DNA from: CAYRJA01 sp964424455
Lineage (GTDB): Bacteria > Bacteroidota > Bacteroidia > Chitinophagales > UBA10324
Assembly: GCA_964424455.1 (NCBI GenBank)
Contig: CAYRJA010000008.1
Location: forward strand, 1 to 47,020
DNA: 47,020 bases
Direction of reading: 5' to 3'
Position 1 is the stretch's first letter. Each line of letters opens with the position of its first letter. Under the pieces are notes generated by a model that saw only the letters and a program-made list of their open reading frames with translations, had not been told where the DNA came from and ran no database searches. The position numbers were made by a program, and so were the translations under genes. Positions 8,144-16,988 of the stretch are shown piece by piece.

Positions 8144-9226
8144 TCAATTTTTGTAAAAGGGTAATTTCACTATGGTCGCTTCCACATTCTTATCTCTTAT
8201 AGCGATGAAGATTTTATTTCCTTCCGTTGCAAATTCTTTCTTCACATAGCCCAACCCGATTGCCTTTTGCAAAGACGGTGACTGTGTTCCTGAAGTTACT
8301 TTCCCGATATTGTTGCCGGCTTCATCTACAATTGCATAGTCATGACGCGGTATTCCTTTCTCTTTCATTTCAAAACCAATCAGCTTTTTTGTAACACCAT
8401 TATTTTTCAGCGCTTCATGTATGCTTCTTGCAGTAAAATCTTTTGTGAACTTGGTAATCCATCCTAAACCGGCTTCCATCGGGCTGGTGGTGTCATCTAT
8501 ATCATTTCCATAGAGGCAGAAACCCATTTCGAGGCGGAGTGTATCGCGCGCACCCAAGCCGGCGGGCTTGATACCGAACTCTTTTCCCGCTTCAAAAATC
8601 TTATTCCATATCTCTTCTGAATTAACCGCTTCAAAATAAATTTCAAATCCTCCTGCACCGGTATATCCGGTATTCGATACTATCACATTTTCTCTTCCTG
8701 CAAAAATTCCATTCACAAAATTGTAATAAGGAATAGCAGACAAATCAATGTTGGTCAGCTTTTGTAAAGTAGCCATTGCCTTAGGTCCCTGAACGGCAAG
8801 CAGCGCTGTCTTGTCAGAGATATTTTGCATCTCCACATTATTCGTGTTGTGTGCAGCAATCCAGTTCCAGTCTTTATCTATGTTGGACGCATTCACTACC
8901 AGCATCCACTCTTCTTCACTAAGGCGATAAACCAGAAGGTCATCTACAATTCCGCCTTTGTCATTTGTCAGACAGGAGTATTGTATTTTGCCGGGAACAA
9001 GTTTAGAAGCATCGTTCGTAGTAACACGCTGAATGAGATCCAGCGCATTTTTACCTTTCAGAATAAACTCACCCATGTGCGACACATCAAACACACCTAC
9101 CGCATTGCGCACGGTGTTGTGTTCATCGTTAATTCCGGTATAAGAAATCGGCATATTGTATCCTGCAAACTCTGCCATTTTAGCTCCAAGCTGTTTATGA
9201 ATTTCAGTGAAGGGTGTATTTTTCAT
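8144..9226 (-). CDS. gcvT: Glycine cleavage system T protein (aminomethyltransferase)
   Basis: A 360-residue protein of normal length for GcvT, which transfers the methylene group from the aminomethyl-lipoyl H protein to tetrahydrofolate and releases ammonia. Visible family blocks are the N-terminal GAKMAEFAGYNMPISY (14-29), GVFDVSHMGE (44-53) containing the folate-interacting region, SNTGYTGAGGFEIY, and GLGARDTLRLEMGFCLYG. The C-terminal barrel domain contains 'IGKVTSGTQSPSL', also characteristic. The gene is isolated from gcvH and gcvP, which are not in this window. A -7 promoter box lies only 5 bases before the ATG, so the mRNA may be leaderless. Confidence 0.95.
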   Translation of the reverse strand: MKNTPFTEIHKQLGAKMAEFAGYNMPISYTGINDEHNTVRNAVGVFDVSHMGEFILKGKNALDLIQRVTTNDASKLVPGKIQYSCLTNDKGGIVDDLLVYRLSEEEWMLVVNASNIDKDWNWIAAHNTNNVEMQNISDKTALLAVQGPKAMATLQKLTNIDLSAIPYYNFVNGIFAGRENVIVSNTGYTGAGGFEIYFEAVNSEEIWNKIFEAGKEFGIKPAGLGARDTLRLEMGFCLYGNDIDDTTSPMEAGLGWITKFTKDFTARSIHEALKNNGVTKKLIGFEMKEKGIPRHDYAIVDEAGNNIGKVTSGTQSPSLQKAIGLGYVKKEFATEGNKIFIAIRDKNVEATIVKLPFYKN

Positions 9227-9231
9227 GGCGG

Positions 9232-9239
9232 CAAATATA
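9232..9239 (-). promoter_or_regulatory. -7 promoter box immediately before gcvT
   Basis: On the minus strand TATATTTG matches TAnnTTTG exactly and ends 5 bases before the gcvT ATG (9224-9226). Transcription from it should begin at or very near the start codon. A TTG lies about 24 bases upstream, slightly far for a -33 element. Confidence 0.5.
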
Positions 9240-9296
9240 ACCGCAAACTAAGAATGAAAATATCAATTTATGCGTTTGGAAATTCTCTCTTTCGAT

Positions 9297-10937
9297 TTAA
9301 GACAGGTACTTTCCTACTATCGGCAATCTTCTTCCTGAGCCGAAAGCTTTGGGCGACACGCGCAATATGGGTGGAGTCTGATGACGTTTGTATTCGTTCA
9401 TGTTAACCAATCTCAACACACGATCAACTAATTTTTTTTCAAATCCCATTTTAACCAACTCCTGCGGACCTTGCCGCTTCTCTATATATTGAAACAGAAT
9501 TTTATCGAGCGATTCATAGTCGGGAAGTGAATCCGTATCTTTTTGATTGGGGCGCAGTTCTGCCGAAGGCGCTTTTGTGATTATGTTTTCAGGAATAATT
9601 TCTTTTTCCCTGTTGATGTAACGGGCTAAATCATACACTTCTGTTTTATACACATCACCCAATACTGAAATTCCACCAGCCATATCGCCGTACATAGTTC
9701 CATAACCAACGGCGGCTTCGCTTTTGTTGGAGGTGTTGAGTAAAATGTAATGATGCTTGTTGCAAAGCGCCATCAGAATCATTCCGCGGATGCGCGCCTG
9801 TAAGTTTTCTTCTGTTACATCAAAATCTTTTCCGGTAAATGCGGGAGAAAGTGTAGTGATGAATTCGTCATAGATTTCTTTTATTGAAATCAACTGATGT
9901 GTTACACCTGTGTTTTTTGCAAGCTGAACAGAATCATTAACAGAATGATCACTCGAAAAATGAGAAGGCAGCAGTACAGGAATAACATTTTCTTTTCCAA
10001 GCGCTTCAACTGCCAGACACAACACCAAAGCAGAATCAATTCCTCCCGATAACCCAAGTGTTGCTTTCTTAAAATTCAGCTTGTGGAAATAATCCCTGAT
10101 TCCCATTACAAGCGCATCATGTATCAGTTCGGTTTTTTCTTTGGGTTGTTCATTCTCTTTTTTCGTAACTCTTTTTTCAACATCTTCCGAATCAAGTACT
10201 ACAATCTGTTCTTCAAAGTATTTCAACTCTTCAATTTTTTCCCCTTTCTTATTAAAGACTAAAGAACCACCATCAAACAGTAATTCTGTCTGAGCGCCGA
10301 CAGTGTTACAGTAATAAAGAGGCAGCCGGTATTTTCTCCCAACTTCCTTTAGTACTTCTACCCGCTTCTGCTGATGGTCATAATCGAAAGGTGACGCAGA
10401 AATATTCACAACTAAGTCAGGTTTTAATCCGGCGAGTTCATCCATCGGTGTTACAACATACATTGGATTATTACCGACATTCCAGAGGTCTTCGCAAATG
10501 GTGAGCGCTATTTTCTTTTCTTTATATTCAATCAGTTTCCACTCTGTATTGCTTTCAAAATACCTTATCTCATCGAAAATATCGTAGGTGGGCAGCAGCG
10601 TTTTATGAATAACCGATTTTATTTTTCCTTCCTCCAGAAAAAAAGCAGAGTTATATAATCTTTTCCCCTTTGCCGAACGGTTGCGTGAAGGAGCGCCAAC
10701 AATAGCCGCTATTCCATTACACTCTTTGGCAATCTGTGTTACACTTTCTTCACACCGGAGGATGAAATCTTCAAATTCCAGAAAATCTTTAGGTGGATAT
10801 CCGCACACGCAGAGTTCCGGAAAAATTACCAAGTCCGCTTTTCCGTCTTTTGCATATTCTATGGCTGAAATGATTTTGGTGCGATTGGTTTCAAAGTCGC
10901 CAATGATATAATTCTGCTGGGCTAATGCAATTCTCAT
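9297..10937 (-). CDS. nadE: Glutamine-dependent NAD+ synthetase
   Basis: A 546-residue two-domain enzyme that amidates deamido-NAD+ using ATP and ammonia drawn from glutamine. The N-terminal nitrilase-type amidase (about 1-245) shows the Glu in VIFPELCVCGYPP, the Lys in KTLLPTYDIFDE and the Cys in LTICEDLW as its catalytic triad. The C-terminal synthetase domain has the ATP-pyrophosphatase P-loop SGGIDSA near residue 300 and the NTSNKSEAAVGYGTMYGD block. I chose the ATG at 10935-10937 (MRIALAQ), which fits the family N-terminus, instead of an in-frame TTG five codons earlier. The single-chain form with its own glutaminase removes any need for free ammonia. Confidence 0.95.
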   Translation of the reverse strand: MRIALAQQNYIIGDFETNRTKIISAIEYAKDGKADLVIFPELCVCGYPPKDFLEFEDFILRCEESVTQIAKECNGIAAIVGAPSRNRSAKGKRLYNSAFFLEEGKIKSVIHKTLLPTYDIFDEIRYFESNTEWKLIEYKEKKIALTICEDLWNVGNNPMYVVTPMDELAGLKPDLVVNISASPFDYDHQQKRVEVLKEVGRKYRLPLYYCNTVGAQTELLFDGGSLVFNKKGEKIEELKYFEEQIVVLDSEDVEKRVTKKENEQPKEKTELIHDALVMGIRDYFHKLNFKKATLGLSGGIDSALVLCLAVEALGKENVIPVLLPSHFSSDHSVNDSVQLAKNTGVTHQLISIKEIYDEFITTLSPAFTGKDFDVTEENLQARIRGMILMALCNKHHYILLNTSNKSEAAVGYGTMYGDMAGGISVLGDVYKTEVYDLARYINREKEIIPENIITKAPSAELRPNQKDTDSLPDYESLDKILFQYIEKRQGPQELVKMGFEKKLVDRVLRLVNMNEYKRHQTPPILRVSPKAFGSGRRLPIVGKYLS

Positions 10938-10992
10938 ATACAACTTTTCCAAAGCTTAACTCTTTGGAAAATGAGTGGTGAAATTAGCAAGA

Positions 10993-11688
10993 TTAGAAGA
11001 ATATGCCCAGCCGGAGCGCCAACTGATTGAGTATAACTTTTGACTTGTATCCTTTAGGATTATCTGTAATATCAATGAATCCGTTTACAAAATTCAAGGC
11101 AGTATATGCTGAAGTATTTGACGAAAGAGAATATTCAACTCCTGCACCCAACAACAAACCCACATTAAACAAACCAATGTCAGGATTCAAATTATCCTCT
11201 ATTGCCGAAGTGCTTGGCGACGGATATTTAATTGTTCCTTTTGCTTTGATATTAACTCCTCCCTCAACTCCAAACTGTCCGAAGTAAGTAACATATCCAA
11301 TCTCATTCGTTTTGAGTTTAATGCTTATAGGAATCTCTATGTAATTTAATTTATAATTAGCTTTTGTGCCTATTCCGAATAAAGAATCTTTAGACTGAGA
11401 ATTAAATTTTATAGGATTGTTGTACAGCAAAGAGGCAGGCGTCATTGCTACATACAAACCGGTAGATAAGGAGTAGTTTTTTGCAATATCATAATCGAAC
11501 ATCAGTCCGTAAGCAAAGCCCGTTTTAACAATGGAAGCGGAAGTAAATTTATCCTGTGATTTCATCCATGTTAATTCGGGACTGATTTGCAATCCGAAGC
11601 GAAAACCAAGATCATCGGCATCAGAATCCTGTGCGCCTGCAATACCGGATATTGACAAAAACAAAATTGCAAGAAGTATTTTTTTCAT
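10993..11688 (-). CDS. Outer membrane beta-barrel protein (PorT-like)
   Basis: A 231-residue protein with a signal peptide (residues 1-19, cleavage after AGA and before Q). The mature part alternates hydrophobic and polar residues in strands, with repeated patterns such as FAYGLMFDYDI, SLSTGLYVAM, NYIEIPISIKL, FGQFGVEGGVNIK and NVGLLLGAGVEYSL, and ends in a strand with a terminal Phe (LRLGIFF). This fits the small 8-strand 'outer membrane protein beta-barrel' family so common in Bacteroidota. The IEIPISIKLK motif is shared with PorT-like proteins. Function unknown. It stands 40 bases upstream of nadE on the same strand, but an operon link is uncertain. Confidence 0.8.
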   Translation of the reverse strand: MKKILLAILFLSISGIAGAQDSDADDLGFRFGLQISPELTWMKSQDKFTSASIVKTGFAYGLMFDYDIAKNYSLSTGLYVAMTPASLLYNNPIKFNSQSKDSLFGIGTKANYKLNYIEIPISIKLKTNEIGYVTYFGQFGVEGGVNIKAKGTIKYPSPSTSAIEDNLNPDIGLFNVGLLLGAGVEYSLSSNTSAYTALNFVNGFIDITDNPKGYKSKVILNQLALRLGIFF

Positions 11689-11826
11689 TTTGTAAAGTTT
11701 GGTGTTAATAATTGCGCCCGAAAGGTAAGTGAAGTATTTTGAAACAGCGAAATGAGATATTCCTCTAAAATAGTTTTATTGTTCAGGAATTTATTCAGAG
11801 AGATTTCCATGACAAGTGAAAAATTA

Positions 11827-11834
11827 TACCTTTG
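11827..11834 (+). promoter_or_regulatory. -7 promoter box of the tRNA-HAD unit
   Basis: TACCTTTG matches TAnnTTTG, 25 bases ahead of the tRNA 5' end. No confident -33 TTG is seen. Transcription would start close to the palindrome at 11841. Confidence 0.6.
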
Positions 11835-11840
11835 CACGCT

Positions 11841-11857
11841 CAATACAATTTGTATTG
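11841..11857. promoter_or_regulatory. Perfect palindrome between promoter and tRNA
   Basis: caatacaa-t-ttgtattg is an 8-bp perfect inverted repeat with a single central base, ending two bases before the mature tRNA. It could be an operator, a protective 5' hairpin on the precursor, or an aid to RNase P processing. No choice can be made from sequence. Confidence 0.45.
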
Positions 11858-11859
11858 CG

Positions 11860-11933
<74 letters not shown>

Positions 11934-11937
11934 CTCG

Positions 11938-12573
11938 TTGAGCGTTGTTCGAAATATTATTTTTGATTATGGTCAGGTTATTATCAATCTGGATGTAAGG
12001 CGCACACAACTCGCTTTTGAAAGAGCCGGTGTAAAAAATTTCTCTTCCGTTTATTCATTAATTCAACAAAAATCATTCTTTGATTTATACGACCGTGGAA
12101 ATTGTACGGATGATGCATTCAGAAATGCGATCCGCGAGTATGGGAAAATAGAAATCAGTGATGATGATTTTGATAACTGCTGGAGCGCTATGTTGCTTGA
12201 TATTCCGAAACAACGGCTCGAATATTTGACTGAGTTGAAAAAGAATTACAAAACTTTTCTGATTAGCAATACCAACTTTATTCATCTCAGAAGAATATCT
12301 GCTTATCTGAAAGAAAATTATGGTGTAACAGACATTGCACCTTATTTCAACAAAGTGTATTATTCATGTAAGGTAGGTATGCGAAAACCCGAACCTGAAA
12401 TTTTTCAGTTGGTACTGAATGAGAATAATCTTCTCCCTGAAGAGTGTGTCTTTATTGACGATGTAGAAAATAATATTTCTGTTGCGAACAGTTTAGGATT
12501 ACAAACCATCCTGATAAAGCAAGGGGAGGAAGTGGTAGAAAAGTTAAAAAAATATCTTTCGGCAAAATCTTAA
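11938..12573 (+). CDS. HAD-superfamily hydrolase, TTG start right after the tRNA
   Basis: A 211-residue haloacid-dehalogenase-type phosphatase. Motif I is IIFDYGQVI (nucleophile Asp10, with Gly in place of the second Asp as in the 'FDxGGVL' branch), motif II is FLISNTN near 110-116, the motif III Lys lies in VGMRKPEPEIF near 148-157, and motif IV is FIDDVENN near 170-177. The helical cap lies between motifs I and II. No ATG exists in frame before mid-gene and motif I begins at residue 7, so the TTG at 11938 is the likely start, four bases past the tRNA. The gene has no promoter of its own and must be read from the tRNA transcript. Substrate unknown. Confidence 0.85.
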   Translation: MSVVRNIIFDYGQVIINLDVRRTQLAFERAGVKNFSSVYSLIQQKSFFDLYDRGNCTDDAFRNAIREYGKIEISDDDFDNCWSAMLLDIPKQRLEYLTELKKNYKTFLISNTNFIHLRRISAYLKENYGVTDIAPYFNKVYYSCKVGMRKPEPEIFQLVLNENNLLPEECVFIDDVENNISVANSLGLQTILIKQGEEVVEKLKKYLSAKS

Positions 12574-12602
12574 TTGAATCAACTCTGCCAGAAGCTAAGA
12601 GA

Positions 12603-13562
12603 TTACGCCAACTCCTTCACTACATTCTGCACATAAACCGGATTACTCATAGTGTAGTAGTGTAACACCGGTACGCCTGCTTTTAATAATTCTTTGCTCT
12701 GCATTATGCACCACTCTGTACCTACTTTTTTATAGTCTTCATCTTCCACACATTTTTCAAACTCACGATGAAGGTCATCAGGAATGTCTATGGAGAAAGT
12801 GCGTGGTAAACTTTCAATCTGTTTTTTTCCGGTTATCGGTTTCAGCCCCGGAATAATCGGAATAGTAATTCCGGCTTTGTGACATTCTTCTACAAAAGCA
12901 AAAAATTTTTTATTGTCGAAGAACATTTGTGTTACAATATAGTCTGCGCCTGCCTCCACTTTGGCTTTCAGCCAGCGAAGGTCTGTTGCCAGATTGGGCG
13001 CTTCATAGTGCTTCTCCGGATAGCCGCTTATTCCGATGCAAAAATCCGTCGGCACTACATTTTTCAAATCGCGTTCAAGGAAATTTCCTTTATTCATGTT
13101 CGTCACCTGATTTACTAAATCAATGGCGTGTTTGTGTCCATGTTCTTCGGGAGTGAAAACTTGTTCATTCTTGGTTTTGTCACCGCGAATCAGCAGCACA
13201 TTATGAATACCCAGAAAGTTTAATTCAATCAATAAATCTTCAGTTTCATCCACAGTAAATCCGCCACAAATCAGATGCGGAACGGAATCCACCTTGTACT
13301 TGGTTTGAATGGCTGCACAAATTCCTGCTGTACCGGGCCGCTTGCTTACCATTTTTTTCTCAAACAATCCGGCAGATGTTTTCTTAAAAATAAATTCGGA
13401 GCGATGATAAGTGACATTGATATAGGACGGATTAAACTCCATCAGCGGATCCAGTGTGTTGAAGATAGTCTGAATGCTGCTCCCTTTCAGCGGAGGGAGA
13501 ATTTCAAAAGAGAAAAGTGTTTTGCCTTTGGCGTTCTGAATGTGTTCTGTTACTTTCATCAA
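12603..13562 (-). CDS. metF: Methylenetetrahydrofolate reductase
   Basis: A 319-residue FAD-dependent TIM-barrel enzyme that reduces 5,10-methylene-THF to 5-methyl-THF for methionine synthesis. Family blocks: FSFEILPPLKG (17-27) with the catalytic Glu, YINVTYHRS near 47-55 (the family's 'DPxFxxVTYGAGGS' region in the form found in Bacteroidota), LLIRGDKTK near 130, and YIVTQMFFDN near 205. It has normal length for the bacterial form. It converges on the HAD gene, with 29 bases between them and no clear terminator hairpin. No riboswitch-like leader is visible upstream. Confidence 0.94.
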   Translation of the reverse strand: MMKVTEHIQNAKGKTLFSFEILPPLKGSSIQTIFNTLDPLMEFNPSYINVTYHRSEFIFKKTSAGLFEKKMVSKRPGTAGICAAIQTKYKVDSVPHLICGGFTVDETEDLLIELNFLGIHNVLLIRGDKTKNEQVFTPEEHGHKHAIDLVNQVTNMNKGNFLERDLKNVVPTDFCIGISGYPEKHYEAPNLATDLRWLKAKVEAGADYIVTQMFFDNKKFFAFVEECHKAGITIPIIPGLKPITGKKQIESLPRTFSIDIPDDLHREFEKCVEDEDYKKVGTEWCIMQSKELLKAGVPVLHYYTMSNPVYVQNVVKELA

Positions 13563-13612
13563 TAATAAACTGTGACGATTGCAATATTAATAAATCGGAA
13601 ATACTTCGTAGG

Positions 13613-13999
13613 TTAATTCATTTTGAATGGCGCCTGCAGGCGGAATTCAGGAATGTTGACATAAAATATTTTTCCGTCAACCTGCCGCTCCATCATGTAG
13701 GTGCCGGACATTTTTCCTATTTCAGAGTGTAAGTGTGATCCGGAAACATATTGATAAGATTCACCCGGTTCAATTACCGGTTGCACTCCCACTACTCCTT
13801 CGCCCTCTATATCTTTTGTTATACCGTTTGAATCCCATATATGCCAGTGGCGGCGCAGCAGACGTATGGCATTTTCACTTTCATTTTTGATAATGATGCG
13901 GTAAGCAAACATAAACTCATTGGAAAGCGGTTTTGAAAAATCCGGCTGATAAAAAGTTTCAACGCTGATTCTTACTCCTTCTGTTACTTTGGTTTCCAT
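13613..13999 (-). CDS. apaG: ApaG-domain protein
   Basis: A 128-residue single-domain ApaG protein, matching the family length. It shows the expected immunoglobulin-like pattern: VRISVETFYQPDFS, YRIIIKNESENAIRLLRRHWHIWDSNG and the diagnostic GVVGVQPVIEPGESYQYVSGSHLHSEIGKMSGTY. In bacteria ApaG is linked to Co2+/Mg2+ resistance and diadenosine tetraphosphate metabolism, but its biochemical role is unsettled. A TAnnTTTG box lies 25 bases before the ATG. Divergent from polA, with about 150 bp between the start codons. Confidence 0.93.
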   Translation of the reverse strand: METKVTEGVRISVETFYQPDFSKPLSNEFMFAYRIIIKNESENAIRLLRRHWHIWDSNGITKDIEGEGVVGVQPVIEPGESYQYVSGSHLHSEIGKMSGTYMMERQVDGKIFYVNIPEFRLQAPFKMN

Positions 14000-14024
14000 G
14001 AATGAGAATAGAAAATTAACTGCG

Positions 14025-14032
14025 CAAAGATA
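14025..14032 (-). promoter_or_regulatory. -7 promoter box of apaG
   Basis: On the minus strand TATCTTTG matches TAnnTTTG and ends 25 bases before the apaG start codon at 13999. Confidence 0.5.
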
Positions 14033-14137
14033 TTAAAGAGATGGGATAGAAGAAATTATAAACAGGATAAACTACAAGTTTTGCCGGAGCCGGTAAAAGC
14101 TGAATATTTCCTTTCATCAAATGAGCAATTCCCTTGT

Positions 14138-14145
14138 TACATTTG
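14138..14145 (+). promoter_or_regulatory. -7 promoter box of polA
   Basis: TACATTTG matches TAnnTTTG and ends 12 bases before the ATG at 14158. It overlaps a TGTTACA word (14136-14142). It argues that translation starts at 14158 and not at the in-frame TTG at 14134, which would lie upstream of the transcript. Confidence 0.55.
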
Positions 14146-14157
14146 TTGCACCCAACA

Positions 14158-16962
14158 ATGACCAACAACCGCTTATTTCTTCTTGATGCTTTTGCGCTGA
14201 TTTACCGTGCCTATTTTGCTTTCAGCAAAAATCCGCTGGTTAATTCCAAAGGCATGAATGTATCTGCCATTCAGGGATTCACTAATACTTTACTTGATAT
14301 TATTAAGAAAGAAAATCCCACGCATATTGCCGTATGTTTTGATACGGCAGCGCCTACGGAACGGCACATTGATTTTGCCGGCTACAAAGCAGATAGACAG
14401 GAGCAGCCGGAAGATATTACGCTTTCACTTCCCTACATCCGCTCGATTATTGAAGCCATGAATATTCCGGTTATTGAAAAGGACGGTTACGAAGCGGATG
14501 ATATAATCGGAACACTTGCAAAAAAGGCGGAGAAAGACGGCTACAAAGTTTACATGGTTACACCCGATAAGGACTACGGTCAGTTGGTGAGTGATAATAT
14601 TTTTATTTACAAACCGCCGCACCTTGGCAATACTTATCAGATAATCGGTCCCGAACAAATCAAACAGAAATGGGAAATAAGTGATGTGAATCAGGTGATT
14701 GATATACTCGGACTGATGGGCGATGCGGTGGATAATATTCCCGGACTTCCGGGTGTGGGAGAAAAAACGGCAAAGAAATTAGTTGCTGAATTTGGCTCTG
14801 TAGAAGGATTAATTGCCAATGCCGGCAAACTGAAAGGAAAACTTCAGGAAACTGTAACACAACAAAAGGATTTAGCTGTTCTTTCCAAGAAGCTGGCTAC
14901 CATTATGCTGGATGTGCCGATTGAATGGGACGAAAAAGCCACCGAGCGTTCGGAGCCGGATCAAGAGAAGCTAAAAGAGATTTTTACTGAATTAGAATTC
15001 CGCACCTTAGGGAAAAGAATACTGGGTGACGATTTTAATGTGGTAAGAGAATCACCCAAACAGCAGACAGATTTATTTGGCGAAGCGGTTGCGAATAATT
15101 TTACGAAAGAGCAAACTGTAACAGCAGAGTCAACTGAAGAATTAGTTGCTGAAAAAAACATAAGTAACACACCGCATCAGTATCATCTTACGGATACCGA
15201 TGAAAAAATTGCTGCCCTTGTCCATCAACTTTCCGGCAAAAAAGAATTCTGCTTTGATACGGAAACCACCGGAGTGGATGCCAACACTGCCGAAATAGTT
15301 GGGCTTTCCTTTTCATTCAAGCCGGCAGAGGCTTTTTATGTTCCTGTTCCCGCAAATAGAAATGAGGCGGAAAAATTGTTGAACTTATTCAAGCCGGTAT
15401 TGGAAAATGAATCCATACTGAAAATCGGACAGAATATAAAGTACGACATGCTGCTGCTGAAATGGTACAACATACAGGTAAAAGGCAGAATGTTTGACAC
15501 CATGCTTGCTCATTATCTTTTAGAGCCGGACTTGCGTCACGGCATGGACTATCTTGCAGAAACTTACCTCGGTTACATTCCGGTTTCCATCACCGAGCTA
15601 ATAGGAAAAGGTAAAAAGCAATTGAGCATGCGTGATGTGGATGTAAAAAAGGTTTCAGAATACGCTGCCGAAGATGCCGACATCACGCTGCAACTGAAGG
15701 AATGTTTTGCGCCTCAACTAAAAAGCAAAGAAGTGGAGAAACTGTTCAACGAAGTGGAAATGCCCTTAGTGGAAGTACTTACCGATATGGAATTTGAAGG
15801 CGTTGCGGTTGACAAAGATTTTCTTGATAATTATTCCGGACGGTTAGAGAAAGAGATTGTTCAGTCAGAAAAAGATGTTTATGAGTTAGCCGGAGTAAGA
15901 TTCAATCTGGCTTCGCCCAAACAATTGGGTGAAGTGCTTTTTGAAAAAATGAAAATTCCTTATATAGGAAAAAAGACTCGAACCGGGCAATATTCCACCG
16001 ACGAAGACACTCTCAGTAAACTTACCACCGAATATCCGATTGCTGCCAAGCTGATGGACTACCGTGAACTCACCAAGCTGAAATCAACTTATGTAGATGC
16101 GATTCCGATGCTGATAAATCCGAAAACGGGAAGAGTACATACTTCATTTAATCAGGCGGTAGCATCAACAGGGCGACTGAGTTCTACTGAACCGAACTTG
16201 CAAAATATTCCTATCCGCACAGAACGCGGTCGCGAAATCCGTAAAGCATTTATTCCGCGCAACTCTGATTATGCAATACTGTCTGCCGACTATTCACAAA
16301 TTGAGTTGCGCATTATTGCCGGATTGAGCCACGATGAAAATATGCTGAATGCTTTTAACGAAGGTCACGATATTCATGCAGCAACCGCTTCAAAAGTTTT
16401 TGGTGTGGACATAAAAGAGGTAACCCGCGAAATGCGCAGCAAAGCAAAAGCCGTGAACTTTGGAATAGCTTATGGTCAAACTGCATTCGGACTGTCACAG
16501 GGATTAGGAATACCAAAATCGGAAGCGAAAGAAATTATTGATAACTACAATCAAAAATTCCCGGGTGTCCGCCGTCTGATGGATAAGAATATTGATTTTG
16601 CCCGCAAGCACGGATATGTTGAAACCATTCTCGGGCGAAGAAGAACGCTGAAAGATATCAACTCCGGCAATGCCACTGTCCGCGGTTTTGCAGAGCGGCT
16701 TGCCATCAATGCACCGATTCAGGGTTCGGCAGCAGATATGATTAAAGTGGCAATGATTAACATATACCACGAATTCAGCAAGCATAACTTTAAATCAAAA
16801 ATGACTTTACAGGTGCATGACGAATTAGTGTTTGATGCATATAAATCTGAACTGGAACAAATCACTTCTATTATTAAAGACAAAATGATTCATGCTATAG
16901 AATTAGCTGTGCCGATAGATGTTGGAATAGGAATAGGTGCAAACTGGTTGGATGCGCATTAG
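14158..16962 (+). CDS. polA: DNA polymerase I
   Basis: A 934-residue enzyme with all three activities. The 5'-3' exonuclease/flap domain (1-290) starts LFLLDAFALIYRAYFAF and includes GYEADDIIGT and GLPGVGEKTAKKL. The 3'-5' proofreading domain keeps its metal-binding DTETTG near residue 366 and the YAAEDADIT motif, so proofreading should be active. The polymerase domain has palm motif A SADYSQIELR (about 707), the O-helix RSKAKAVNFGIAYG, and motif C QVHDELVFDA (about 886). It fills Okazaki-primer gaps and repairs DNA. I chose the ATG at 14158, giving MTNNRLFLLDAF; an in-frame TTG eight codons earlier lies on top of the promoter. Confidence 0.96.
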   Translation: MTNNRLFLLDAFALIYRAYFAFSKNPLVNSKGMNVSAIQGFTNTLLDIIKKENPTHIAVCFDTAAPTERHIDFAGYKADRQEQPEDITLSLPYIRSIIEAMNIPVIEKDGYEADDIIGTLAKKAEKDGYKVYMVTPDKDYGQLVSDNIFIYKPPHLGNTYQIIGPEQIKQKWEISDVNQVIDILGLMGDAVDNIPGLPGVGEKTAKKLVAEFGSVEGLIANAGKLKGKLQETVTQQKDLAVLSKKLATIMLDVPIEWDEKATERSEPDQEKLKEIFTELEFRTLGKRILGDDFNVVRESPKQQTDLFGEAVANNFTKEQTVTAESTEELVAEKNISNTPHQYHLTDTDEKIAALVHQLSGKKEFCFDTETTGVDANTAEIVGLSFSFKPAEAFYVPVPANRNEAEKLLNLFKPVLENESILKIGQNIKYDMLLLKWYNIQVKGRMFDTMLAHYLLEPDLRHGMDYLAETYLGYIPVSITELIGKGKKQLSMRDVDVKKVSEYAAEDADITLQLKECFAPQLKSKEVEKLFNEVEMPLVEVLTDMEFEGVAVDKDFLDNYSGRLEKEIVQSEKDVYELAGVRFNLASPKQLGEVLFEKMKIPYIGKKTRTGQYSTDEDTLSKLTTEYPIAAKLMDYRELTKLKSTYVDAIPMLINPKTGRVHTSFNQAVASTGRLSSTEPNLQNIPIRTERGREIRKAFIPRNSDYAILSADYSQIELRIIAGLSHDENMLNAFNEGHDIHAATASKVFGVDIKEVTREMRSKAKAVNFGIAYGQTAFGLSQGLGIPKSEAKEIIDNYNQKFPGVRRLMDKNIDFARKHGYVETILGRRRTLKDINSGNATVRGFAERLAINAPIQGSAADMIKVAMINIYHEFSKHNFKSKMTLQVHDELVFDAYKSELEQITSIIKDKMIHAIELAVPIDVGIGIGANWLDAH

Positions 16963-16988
16963 AAAATCTTTAAAAGAACTTTTTTAAA

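Noticed and set aside
8825..9406. 193-codon plus-strand frame across gcvT and the nadE end
   Set aside because: It overlaps two confident genes and the promoter of gcvT and has no recognisable domain.
10938..10952. An earlier TTG start for nadE
   Set aside because: The ATG five codons later gives the conserved MRIALAQ start; the extra residues have no counterpart in the family as I know it.
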